Source of the DNA: 4484-232 sp964486555
GTDB lineage: Bacteria; Thermotogota; Thermotogae; Thermotogales; Thermotogaceae
Assembly (NCBI GenBank): GCA_964486555.1
Contig: CAZANP010000055.1
Span: forward strand, 1-10,502
Direction: 5' to 3'
DNA: 10,502 nt
Below the pieces are notes generated by a model. The model was not told the DNA's origin. It saw only the letters and a list, made by a program, of their open reading frames with translations, and did not search any database. Shown here piece by piece: positions 1 through 7,517 of the stretch. The translations under genes were made by a program, and so were the position numbers. Every line of letters begins with the position of its first letter. The stretch's first letter is position 1.

Positions 1-271
1 CTTCCGCACCCTTTCTCAAGTATTCGTCTTCATCTCCTGTTAGTATCTGCAAAAGTCTCAGGAATTCTCCTGCGTGCACTTTTTCTTCGTTGGCTATATC
101 CATCAAAACCTTTTTGACGAGAGGATCATCGGTTGCTTCCGCATGTGCCATGTAAACGTGAACCGCCTCTTCTTCAGCAGCAAGATCCATTCTTATAGCT
201 CTTATTAGTTCTTCTTTCGTGAGCTTTCTTTCAGGAACCTTACCACTGAAAGGATTCATGAACTCTGCCAT
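1..271 (-). CDS. Ferritin-like protein, encapsulin-cargo type (partial, C-terminus off the left edge)
   Basis: Ninety residues are visible, starting MAEFMNPFSG, in an open frame that runs off the window. The start is fixed by a GGGAGGA ribosome-binding site about 5 nt upstream. Two helices carry ferritin-type metal ligands: E33, E35 and Y40 in the first, and an ExxH motif (E63, H66) followed by GEF in the second. From memory this matches encapsulated ferritins (R. rubrum EncFtn E32, Y39, E62, H65) and the ferritin-like domain fused to the Pyrococcus encapsulin, with a similar spacing and a DDP turn between helices. Such proteins oxidise Fe(II) and deliver iron into an encapsulin shell; whether this one is targeted to a shell cannot be seen because the C-terminus is missing. 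It lies 34 bp after the isomerase-like gene on the same strand without an evident terminator, so read-through from the sugar operon is possible. A rubrerythrin-type protein without encapsulin partner is the alternative. Confidence 0.8.
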   Translation of the reverse strand, partial: MAEFMNPFSGKVPERKLTKEELIRAIRMDLAAEEEAVHVYMAHAEATDDPLVKKVLMDIANEEKVHAGEFLRLLQILTGDEDEYLRKGAE

Positions 272-305
272 ATTATTCCTCCCTTTTATTTTCCAAGAGT
301 TCGAA

Positions 306-1709
306 TCAGCGATGGTGATAAGTCTCGATATTCAAATAATTCTCAAGGGCTTCCTTGATTATATCAGATGTTCTAGAAAGATTGATGGCAACATGATGTT
401 CAAAACCTTCCCTGCAAATGTATTTCATAAGATCTTGCAATTTGTCTATCCTTGCAACTCCTCTCGACCCAAACGTTTTGGGATCTTCCCCCGTTATCTC
501 TCCTTCTCCAACATATGCCCTCATCACACCCTTTTCATCATCGGTAGAGATTCTGAGGAAAGTGAAGGGAGAGGCTTTTATCTTTCCAGTACAGCTACCA
601 TAAGCATTCTCGGATCCCACTATGGTACCTATGACATCTGCATATCTCATCTCAACTTCTTCGTAGAAAGAAACGGGGAAATTTCCACAGTGGAAGAGAA
701 TAACTTCATTTTCATTTTTATAATTGTTGTTCCAATCCACAAGAGCAGAAGGAGTTCCAGAGGCAAGCTGCAATACATACATTGAAAGAGCCCCCATTAT
801 GTCAACCTCACATGCACTCGGTTTCAAATTCTCGCTTAAAAGACTCATAATGGCACATGGTGTTATATGAACGTTCTCTTCCATAGAGGTCCAACACTGT
901 ATGGCCGTTGCACCTATATCGTTCTCACTCATCCATTCTTCCAGAACGATAGCGAACTTTGCCATTTGCCTCAACGCTTTATCAGGCACTATCTTCACCT
1001 TGAACCTATTTTTCAATTCGTTGATTTTTTCAATCACCTTCGTATCCTGATCGGGTATTTTTCTCATTTTCGAGAATATCTCTGAAAGGTCGATGGTTTC
1101 AACGGATATTCCCAGTTTCTCCAGCATCTTCTCGGAAAATCTGACAGTGTTGAAAGCGTTGGGACGTGCTCCAACGGCTCCTATCTTGAAATTCTTTAAC
1201 CCTTTTAAAATTCTACATATCCCCGCAAATCGCTCCACATCCTTCTTGAAAACATCTTCCTCTGGATTTTCCACGTGATAGGTCGTTAAGGAGAATTTGA
1301 CTCCAAATTGCTTCAGATTATTACAAACAGAGATTTTTCCACAGAAACTATCCCGTCTGTTGGACAAATCCAGTTTTTGAGGATCGTCTGGAAAAGCATG
1401 TACCAGAACGGGAACTTTCAATCCACTCATCCTTATGGCATGTGCTATCGCTTTTTCATCTCCAAAATTAGGCAGAGTAACTATTATCCCGTCTATTTTT
1501 CCGGAGTTATCTTTAAGGAGATTTGCGCATTTCTTCGCGTCTTCCCATGTTTCAACCGCTCCCAGTTTCGTATCACTTGGTGTTAAAGTGACAACGCCGT
1601 ATCCCATCTCTTCAAGAACCTTTATGACCCTTTCCCTTCCTTCCTCCACCAATTTATCTGGGAAAAATTCCCTGTTTCCAACTATCAAACCGAAATTCAT
1701 CTTCTCCAT
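306..1709 (-). CDS. L-fucose/L-arabinose isomerase-fold protein, probable sugar isomerase of unknown substrate
   Basis: This 467-residue protein (MEKMNFGLIV...) resembles the L-fucose/L-arabinose isomerase superfamily, Mn-dependent cytoplasmic aldose-ketose isomerases. Candidate metal and catalytic residues are in the expected order: E301 in ACEVDIMGAL, D325 in LVDW, H340 in FHCGNFP and H438/H439 in FEHHVAI. A FGSRGVARID stretch near residues 413-422 is typical of the C-terminal domain. The open frame extends 20 codons upstream into the kinase gene, but the ATG at 1709 is preferred because an AAGGAGGG site sits 6 nt before it; that leaves a 20-bp gap after the kinase stop. It follows an FGGY kinase and a split transketolase, so an isomerase supplying the ketose for the kinase is a reasonable inference. 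It is too divergent for me to assign fucose, arabinose or any other substrate. Homologues in Thermotoga are, as I recall, annotated only as hypothetical or fucose-isomerase related. Confidence 0.8.
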   Translation of the reverse strand: MEKMNFGLIVGNREFFPDKLVEEGRERVIKVLEEMGYGVVTLTPSDTKLGAVETWEDAKKCANLLKDNSGKIDGIIVTLPNFGDEKAIAHAIRMSGLKVPVLVHAFPDDPQKLDLSNRRDSFCGKISVCNNLKQFGVKFSLTTYHVENPEEDVFKKDVERFAGICRILKGLKNFKIGAVGARPNAFNTVRFSEKMLEKLGISVETIDLSEIFSKMRKIPDQDTKVIEKINELKNRFKVKIVPDKALRQMAKFAIVLEEWMSENDIGATAIQCWTSMEENVHITPCAIMSLLSENLKPSACEVDIMGALSMYVLQLASGTPSALVDWNNNYKNENEVILFHCGNFPVSFYEEVEMRYADVIGTIVGSENAYGSCTGKIKASPFTFLRISTDDEKGVMRAYVGEGEITGEDPKTFGSRGVARIDKLQDLMKYICREGFEHHVAINLSRTSDIIKEALENYLNIETYHHR

Positions 1710-1715
1710 ATCCTT

Positions 1716-1723
1716 CCCTCCTT
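1716..1723 (-). promoter_or_regulatory. Ribosome-binding site deciding the start of the isomerase-like gene
   Basis: AAGGAGGG on the minus strand lies 6 nt before the ATG at 1709. It sits just beyond the kinase stop (1730-1732) and supports the shorter 467-residue start over an upstream ATG at 1769 that would overlap the kinase by 40 nt and has no comparable site. Confidence 0.85.
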
Positions 1724-1729
1724 CACTTT

Positions 1730-3211
1730 TCAGAATCTCATCAAAGCCCTTTGGACGGCTCTTTTCCATCCAGAATAATATTCATTCTTCAGATTTTCGG
1801 GCATAGAAGGCTTATAGATTTTCCTGAATCTGATGAGATTTTCGATATCGTTCAAACCTTCCAAAAACCCCATTTTCCAGGAAGCAAGCAGAGCTACTCC
1901 ACGTGCGGAGATTTCCTCTATCTCACTGACGAAGACAGGTATACCCAGAATATCCGCTTGAAATTGCATGAGAAACCTGTTTTCGGTAGCCCCACCATCA
2001 ACTCTTATACCATCTGGCTCAATATCTATTTCTTTAACAATAACATCGAAGAGGTCCTTAACCTGATAAGCTATCGATTCCAGCGCTGCCCTGACAACAT
2101 GCGCTTTTCCTGATCCTCTGCTCATACCCGTTATCAGAGCTCTTGCTTCGTTGTCCCAATAAGGCGCTCCAAGACCAACGAAAGCTGGGACAAAGTAAAC
2201 TCCTTCATTATCGTTAATGGAACTGGCAAGTATTTCTGCTTCCTTCGGATCTTTTATGATTTGGAGATTCTCAATCAGCCATTTTATGATGTCTCCTGTA
2301 CAGTGTATGTTACCTTCCAAAACGTATGTGACCTTCTCATCGATACTCCAACCAACAGAAGTGACGATTTTATCACTTGATATTATCAATTCGTTACCCG
2401 TATTCATCATGATGGACGTGCCTGTTCCGTAGGTGGCTTTTATGTCTCCTTTCCTGAAGCAGCCGTGACCGAACAGGGCGGCACTGGAATCTCCCATGAC
2501 GGCTGCTATTGGTACTTCCTTCTTCAGTATCCCATTCAGATCCGTGTATCCAAAAATATAGTTTGAGGGCTTCAATTCCGGCAAAATCGAGGGTGGAATG
2601 GAGAAAATATCCAAAATCTCTTCATCCCATTTCAAATTTCTTATGTTGAGAAGCATCGTTCTACTCGCGTTGGAATAATCGGTAGCGTGAACAGATCCCT
2701 TGGTTAGATTCCATACAAGCCAGGTGTCTATGGTTCCAAAAAGTATATCACCTTTCTCCGCCTTATTTCTAACTCCCTCAACGTTGTCCAGTATCCACTT
2801 GATCTTGCTTGCGGAAAAATATGGATCCACGAGCAATCCCGTTTTTTCCTTTATAAAACCCTCCATCCCGCGTTTTTTAATATCGTCACAGATGCTCTTT
2901 CCCCTCTGACATTGCCATACTATGGCTCTGTAAACAGGTTTCCCACTCCTATCCCATAGAACCGTTGTTTCCCTTTGATTGGTTATAGCTACAGCGTGTA
3001 TCTCTTCCTCGCTGATACCTGATTCTTCCAGTACCCTCCGTATAGCATCCGAAGTTCTTTGGAGAATTTCCTCAGCATCGTGCTCCACCCAGCCTGGTTT
3101 GGGATAGTACTGCTTGTGATACTCCGTTACCCTGTGAATCAAGGTACCTTTTTCATCGAATATAATTGCTTTGGTTCCCGAGGTGCTCTGATCGATGGAG
3201 AGAATGTACAT
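1730..3211 (-). CDS. FGGY-family carbohydrate kinase, glycerol-kinase-like but with altered substrate pocket
   Basis: The 493-residue protein aligns along its whole length with bacterial glycerol kinase (E. coli GlpK, about 500 residues). It transfers ATP phosphate to a polyol or ketose in the cytoplasm. Visible landmarks are the N-terminal phosphate loop DQSTSGTK (7-14), TNQRETT (77-83) with R80 and E81, IVWQC with W99, DPYFS with Y131, the catalytic base D241 in GDSSAALFG, the YGTGTS loop (261-266), and GAPYWD and RVDGGATENRFLMQ in the C-terminal lobe. Two GlpK glycerol contacts are replaced: Q246 by S242 and F270 by S266 (E. coli residue first, this protein second). The fructose-1,6-bisphosphate regulatory loop (GGTR in E. 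coli) is also not conserved. A GlpK label is therefore uncertain; another polyol or a ketose is more likely. The start ATG follows AGGAGG by 7 nt, and this site overlaps the stop of the upstream transketolase gene. Confidence 0.88.
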   Translation of the reverse strand: MYILSIDQSTSGTKAIIFDEKGTLIHRVTEYHKQYYPKPGWVEHDAEEILQRTSDAIRRVLEESGISEEEIHAVAITNQRETTVLWDRSGKPVYRAIVWQCQRGKSICDDIKKRGMEGFIKEKTGLLVDPYFSASKIKWILDNVEGVRNKAEKGDILFGTIDTWLVWNLTKGSVHATDYSNASRTMLLNIRNLKWDEEILDIFSIPPSILPELKPSNYIFGYTDLNGILKKEVPIAAVMGDSSAALFGHGCFRKGDIKATYGTGTSIMMNTGNELIISSDKIVTSVGWSIDEKVTYVLEGNIHCTGDIIKWLIENLQIIKDPKEAEILASSINDNEGVYFVPAFVGLGAPYWDNEARALITGMSRGSGKAHVVRAALESIAYQVKDLFDVIVKEIDIEPDGIRVDGGATENRFLMQFQADILGIPVFVSEIEEISARGVALLASWKMGFLEGLNDIENLIRFRKIYKPSMPENLKNEYYSGWKRAVQRALMRF

Positions 3212-3222
3212 GAGGGTCCCTC

Positions 3223-4161
3223 CTAAATCCTCCCAAGCATTTTCATAGCGGCTTTGTATATACCCTCCGCGTCCAGACCATAATGCCTGTAAACCTCTTC
3301 CTGCCTTCCGGTGACAGGGTATTCATCAGGTATCCCCAGTATCCTCACGGGAACTGGAAAATTCTGAGACACGAATTCTGAAACGGCCCCTCCCAATCCA
3401 CCGAAGATGCTGTGTTCCTCCACCGTGATTATTTTTCCGGTTTCACGGGCAGCTTTAAAAACAGCTTCCTCATCCAAAGGTTTTACGGTGTGCATGTCTA
3501 TAACTCTGGGATTTATACCTTCCTTTCTTAGAGATTTCGCCGCTTCCAAAGCGTGCCATACCGTCTCTCCCGTCGCGATTATGGTGATGTCCTCTCCTTC
3601 CATCAAAGTAATGGATCTACCTATTTCGAAATCACGTTCATCCTTGTAGACTATAGGAACAGGTTGCCTCCCCACTCTCAAATAAACTGGCTTTTCTAAC
3701 TCAACCAATCTTTCCAGCAAATGGTTTGCCTCCGTGGCATCGCATGGCAGGATGACCACGATGTTCGGGATGGCCCTCATCACGGCTATATCGTGGAAAG
3801 AGTGGTGTGTACTTCCAAGTGGTCCATAACTCACTCCGCCACTCACCGCTATTATCTTCACATTAGCATCGGTGTAAGCCACATCATTTTTCACTTGCTC
3901 AAGGCTTCTAGCAGAGTAGAAACACGCTGGTCCGAAAACAAAGGGCTTTTTGCCACAAAGCGCCAATCCCGCAGCTATACCAACGGCTGATTGCTCCGCT
4001 ATCCCTACTTCCACGAATCTTTCGGGAAATCTCTTTGGGAATTCAGCTATGGTGGCAGAACCTCTCGCATCCGATGTTATGACAACGATATTTTCATCCT
4101 TTTCAGCCAATTCCAAGATCTTCTCTCCTATGGCTTTCCTACAGGGAATTTTCTCCAACAT
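3223..4161 (-). CDS. Transketolase, C-terminal subunit (pyrimidine-binding and C-terminal domains)
   Basis: This 312-residue protein carries the pyrimidine-binding domain (about 5-170) and C-terminal domain (about 190-305) of a two-gene transketolase. FVEVGIAEQSAVGIAAGLAL (49-68) contains the cofactor-activating glutamate E56. GSTHHSFHDIAVMRAIPNI (about 116-134) is the substrate-channel segment shared with transketolase and DXP synthase, and VEEHSIFGGLG is typical of the C-terminal domain. It works with the neighbouring N-terminal subunit to move two-carbon units between ketose and aldose phosphates, with thiamine diphosphate at the subunit interface. Its ATG overlaps the end of that gene by 23 nt and is preceded by an AGAGGT-like site, which suggests translational coupling. 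Split transketolases also include apulose-4-phosphate transketolase (AptA/AptB), and sequence reading alone cannot separate the two. Confidence 0.9.
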   Translation of the reverse strand: MLEKIPCRKAIGEKILELAEKDENIVVITSDARGSATIAEFPKRFPERFVEVGIAEQSAVGIAAGLALCGKKPFVFGPACFYSARSLEQVKNDVAYTDANVKIIAVSGGVSYGPLGSTHHSFHDIAVMRAIPNIVVILPCDATEANHLLERLVELEKPVYLRVGRQPVPIVYKDERDFEIGRSITLMEGEDITIIATGETVWHALEAAKSLRKEGINPRVIDMHTVKPLDEEAVFKAARETGKIITVEEHSIFGGLGGAVSEFVSQNFPVPVRILGIPDEYPVTGRQEEVYRHYGLDAEGIYKAAMKMLGRI

Positions 4162-4999
4162 ATCCCACTACCTCTTTCAGCTGTTGTCTTAACTCCTCCA
4201 ATGCCTTCTCATACTCCTCATCGTTTGGTACCCTGTGATGCCAACTTTTATCCCCTTCGATAAAAGATATTCCTTTTCCTTTCACTGTCCTGGCTATCAC
4301 AAGATGGGGTTTCTTCTCAACCAAAGGAATCCTTTCGAACACTCGGACAAGTTCTTCTATATCATGACCGTTCACCTGGATCACTTGCCATCCAAATGAC
4401 GCCCATTTATCCACAAGATTTTCGAGTTTTAAAACCTCCTCTGTATCACCAGATATCTGCAGACGATTTCTATCCACAATCCCCACCAGGTTATCCAGTT
4501 GGTAGTGAGCCGCTATCTGAGCTGCTTCCCATACAGATCCCTCATCCAACTCCCCGTCCCCCATCAATACATACACTCTGTAATCCTTATTATCCATCTT
4601 TCCAGCTATAGCCATTCCTATTCCCACAGCCAATCCGTGCCCTAAGGCGCCGGTGTTAACCTCCACTCCAGGAACCTTGGTTGTTGGATGACCCGTTAGC
4701 ATCGATCTGTATTTACAGTAATTTTCCAATTCTTCTTTCGGGAAAAAACCGAGATCGGCGAGGATGGAATAGTAAACCTCTACACTGTGTCCCTTACTAA
4801 GGATGAAACGATCGCGATGCTCCCATCTTGGATTCTTCGGATTTATCCTCATGATCTTGTAAAACAAAATCACGAGTATCTCAACTGAGGAAAGAGATCC
4901 ACCGGTATGCCCACTCTTTGCTTTGTATATCATGTTTATGATATCCATCCTTCTTTCGATGGCTTTCTTCTTCAGAAAGATCAGTTCCTCCTGTGTCAC
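4139..4999 (-). CDS. Transketolase, N-terminal subunit (thiamine diphosphate-binding)
   Basis: The 286-residue protein is the thiamine diphosphate and Mg2+-binding half of a split transketolase. Seen in order: KSGHTGGSLS (28-37) with H31, SKGHS with H71, TGHP with H104, GALGHGLAVG with H121, and the cofactor motif from GDGE at 147-150 to N178 (ending VDRN). TVKGKG (about 239-244) also matches the family. Length is normal for a separate N-terminal subunit. Translation starts at a GTG 12 nt after the rbsC stop, supported by an excellent ribosome-binding site. It sits between transporter and kinase genes, so this transketolase is probably dedicated to the sugar imported by this operon rather than the housekeeping enzyme. 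That role is inferred from position, not from sequence. Confidence 0.9.
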   Translation of the reverse strand: MTQEELIFLKKKAIERRMDIINMIYKAKSGHTGGSLSSVEILVILFYKIMRINPKNPRWEHRDRFILSKGHSVEVYYSILADLGFFPKEELENYCKYRSMLTGHPTTKVPGVEVNTGALGHGLAVGIGMAIAGKMDNKDYRVYVLMGDGELDEGSVWEAAQIAAHYQLDNLVGIVDRNRLQISGDTEEVLKLENLVDKWASFGWQVIQVNGHDIEELVRVFERIPLVEKKPHLVIARTVKGKGISFIEGDKSWHHRVPNDEEYEKALEELRQQLKEVVGYVGENSL

Positions 5000-5004
5000 C
5001 CTGT

Positions 5005-5013
5005 ATCACCTCT
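5005..5013 (-). promoter_or_regulatory. Strong ribosome-binding site for the GTG start of the transketolase N subunit
   Basis: AGAGGTGAT on the minus strand matches the 16S rRNA 3' end over nine positions except one and lies 5 nt before the GTG at 4999. It overlaps the rbsC stop codon (5012-5014), which links the two genes translationally and supports the GTG over the later in-frame ATG. Confidence 0.85.
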
Positions 5014-5893
5014 ATTCTTCTTTCCTGCCAAGTCTCTCAACTATAACGGCTAATATTATGATGAAACCTTTGGCTACCTGCTGCCAGAAAGGAGAAACCC
5101 CTGCAAGAACGAGTCCATTGTTCAAAACTCCCATTATCAGGGCACCAATTACGGTTCCCGTAATCGTCCCTTTTCCACCAGAAAGAGAGGTCCCTCCTAT
5201 CACAGTGGCTGCTATGGCATCGAGTTCGTACATCATACCAGCATTGGGTTGAGCGGAATCTAACCTTGCCGTTACTATCAAACCGGCTATAGCGGATAAC
5301 GTTCCTGATATCGCATACACCCATAGCTTTATCCTGTTTGTATTCACACCCGATAGGATCGCAGCGCGTTCATTTCCTCCAACGGCATAGACATGTCTTC
5401 CAAACTTCGTTTTCCTTAGAATAAGTATTCCTGTTAGAGTAACGATAGCCGCTATCCAGACTGGCATTGGAACTCCCAGAAACCAACCTGAACCTATGTA
5501 ATCAAAGTTTTCGCCCAGCTTGGTTATAGGATGCCCTTTCGTCCACAGCATTATGAATCCTCTGACAGCTGTTAACATACCTAGAGTTGCAACGAAAGGT
5601 GGTACCCTGAATTTGGTTATTATGAATCCATTGAAAAGCCCTATCGCAAAGCCTACGAGTATACCGAGTATAGAAGCCCCAAGAGGGTCGAATTTCAGTA
5701 CCACTCCGAAAGCTGTGAGTGTGATACCGTACTTGAGCAGTTTCGCCGTTACAGCTCCCGAGAATCCCAGAATCGAACCAACGGAGAGATCGATACCACC
5801 GGTTAAAATAACGAAAGTCATACCAACTGCTATACACAGATTCACGGAAGTTTGTCGCAGGATTATCCACAGATTGTTCGGGGTGAAAAAACG
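5012..5893 (-). CDS. rbsC: Ribose-type ABC transporter permease (5' end lost in the sequence gap)
   Basis: The visible 293 residues (from FFTPNNLWIILRQTSVN to the C-terminus GRKEE) match RbsC-type inner-membrane permeases (BPD_transp_2 family) that form the sugar channel. GIDLSVGS, VPPFVATLGM, VGGNERAA, SAQPNAGMMYELDAIAA and GGTSLSGGKG are hallmarks of ribose/xylose-class permeases. Several long hydrophobic segments are visible. By comparison with E. coli RbsC (321 residues), about 38 N-terminal residues including the first membrane helix are missing in the N run. The stop at 5012-5014 is 12 nt before the transketolase start. Substrate cannot be read from the permease; ribose or another pentose is likely from the binding protein. 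Confidence 0.92.
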   Translation of the reverse strand, partial: RFFTPNNLWIILRQTSVNLCIAVGMTFVILTGGIDLSVGSILGFSGAVTAKLLKYGITLTAFGVVLKFDPLGASILGILVGFAIGLFNGFIITKFRVPPFVATLGMLTAVRGFIMLWTKGHPITKLGENFDYIGSGWFLGVPMPVWIAAIVTLTGILILRKTKFGRHVYAVGGNERAAILSGVNTNRIKLWVYAISGTLSAIAGLIVTARLDSAQPNAGMMYELDAIAATVIGGTSLSGGKGTITGTVIGALIMGVLNNGLVLAGVSPFWQQVAKGFIIILAVIVERLGRKEE

Positions 5894-5993
5894 NNNNNNN
5901 NNNNNNNNNNNNNNNNNNNNNNNNNNNNNNNNNNNNNNNNNNNNNNNNNNNNNNNNNNNNNNNNNNNNNNNNNNNNNNNNNNNNNNNNNNNNN
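5894..5993. other. Scaffold gap of exactly 100 N
   Basis: One hundred consecutive N separate the end of rbsA from the start of rbsC. The round length suggests a placeholder, so the true distance is unknown. The missing part must hold the last few codons and stop of rbsA, any intergenic spacer, the rbsC start with its ribosome-binding site, and about 38 rbsC codons, which probably needs more than 100 bp. The apparent continuous 834-codon frame across it is an artefact. Confidence 0.98.
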
Positions 5994-7516
5994 ATTCGCC
6001 TCATGCTTCTTGGAATAGCAGCTCTCAATAGTTTTTCTTCCGTGGCCTCACTTCTATCGAACTCTCCGGTTTTTTTACCTTCGGACATCACGACTATACG
6101 ATCAGACATCGCCAGTATCTCTGGAAGTTCCGAAGAAACCATGATCACTCCCATACCGGATTTTGCAAGTTCACTGATGAGCTTGTAGATCTCACTCTTC
6201 GCGTTTACATCTATTCCCCTCGTCGGCTCATCTAGTAGAAGCACCTTTGGCCTTATTGCAAGCCATTTTGCAAGAACTACTTTCTGCTGGTTGCCTCCAC
6301 TAAGGTTTTCAACGATTTGGTACAGGGAGGTGGCTCTTATGTTCAAACGCTTCACGTATTCCTCGGCCAAATTTTCCTCGAATTTTTTGCTGATCATGCC
6401 GAGCTTCACCAATTTATCCAGAGAGGTTATACTGATGTTGTGCACAACTGCCAACTGAAGGATCAAACCCGCCAGTTTTCTATCTTCAGGTACGAAACCT
6501 ATACCGAATCTGAGAGCATCCTGAGGCGATGTTATTTCGATCTGTTTCTTTTCGAGGAACAATTTACCAGTTGTTCTTTTGGGATAAACTCCAAATATCG
6601 CTTCGAGTGTTTCACTTCTACCAGCTCCCATCAGTCCGTAGATCCCCAGGACTTCACCGTGTCTCACGTAGAAGCTAACACGATCGACGATTAATCTTCG
6701 CCGATCGGCCGACCAAAGACAAAGATCTTCCACTCTAAAGATCTCGTCAGAGATTTCCGTTTTTTCCTTCACGAAGAATTTGTCGATACTCCTGCCAACC
6801 ATCAATTTGACGACATCGTCATACGAGAAATCTTTGACCAAGCCTTCCCCTACGATCTTCCCATCTCTCATTATGGTCAACCTGTCGGCTATTTCGAAGA
6901 TCTCATCCAGTTTATGTGAAATATAAACGATTGATTTCCCCTCTTGTTTCAATATTCTGATTATTTTGAAGAGATTCTCTATCTCATGCTGACTGATAGC
7001 AGAAGTTGGCTCATCCATGATTATCACTTTCGAGTCCAAGGACAGAGCTTTTGCTATTGCGACCATCTGCTGTTGACCGGTACTCAGCTCCTCGATCTTT
7101 TCCCTGGGATCTATCGGTACTCCTAACCTTTCCAATATTTCGGATGTTTTTTCATACATCTTTTTATAATTGACAAAACCGAAAGCATCAACAGGTTCTC
7201 GAGATAGGAAAACGTTTTCAGCAACACTCAGATTTGGCACCAGATCCAATTCCTGTGGAATCAAAGCAATACCGTTATCCTGAGCTTCTTTTGGCGTTCT
7301 GAAATGAACTTCCTTGCCTTCGAGTATCACCTTTCCCTCGTAATCTGGATAAACCCCTGATAGAACTTTCATGAGAGTGCTTTTCCCCGCTCCATTTTCT
7401 CCCACAAGAGCGTTAACTTCCCCTCTATAGACTCGGAAAGTTACGTTGTTGACAGCCACAACACCAGGGAAGGTTTTTGTGATGTTTCTGGCTTCAAGAA
7501 TGATGGAGCCCTCCAC
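5994..7516 (-). CDS. rbsA: Ribose-type ABC transporter ATP-binding protein (3' end lost in the sequence gap)
   Basis: The 507 visible residues form the double-ATPase subunit typical of ribose/galactose-class importers (E. coli RbsA, 501 residues), which sits on the cytoplasmic face of the permease. First domain: Walker A GENGAGKST (39-47), Q-loop IPQE (86-89), signature LSTGQQQ (144-150), Walker B VIIMDEPTS (164-172) and switch H201. Second domain: degenerate Walker A GLMGAGRSE (294-302), signature LSGGNQQK (405-412) and Walker B LLLDEPTRGID (426-436). The weaker second Walker A, with R in place of K, is normal in this family. The sequence reaches the usual C-terminal end (EEKLLRAAIP), so only a few codons and the stop should be missing. 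Translation starts at a GTG, 7 nt after GAGGAGGT, one nucleotide after the stop of the DUF2291 gene. Confidence 0.93.
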
Positions 7517-7517
7517 T

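Noticed and set aside
219..785. Plus-strand open frames opposite the isomerase, kinase, transketolase and transporter genes.
   Set aside because: They lie antisense to clearly recognisable genes, lack good ribosome-binding sites and give translations without protein-like features.
1710..1769. A 20-codon N-terminal extension of the isomerase-like protein, overlapping the kinase gene.
   Set aside because: The ATG at 1709 has a strong AAGGAGGG site at good spacing and the protein fold begins right after it; the extension only reads the kinase 3' end in another frame.
3212..3222. Short palindrome GAGGGTCCCTC between the kinase ribosome-binding site and its ATG, possibly sequestering it.
   Set aside because: Only four or five base pairs with a one- to three-base loop; very unlikely to hold in a thermophile.
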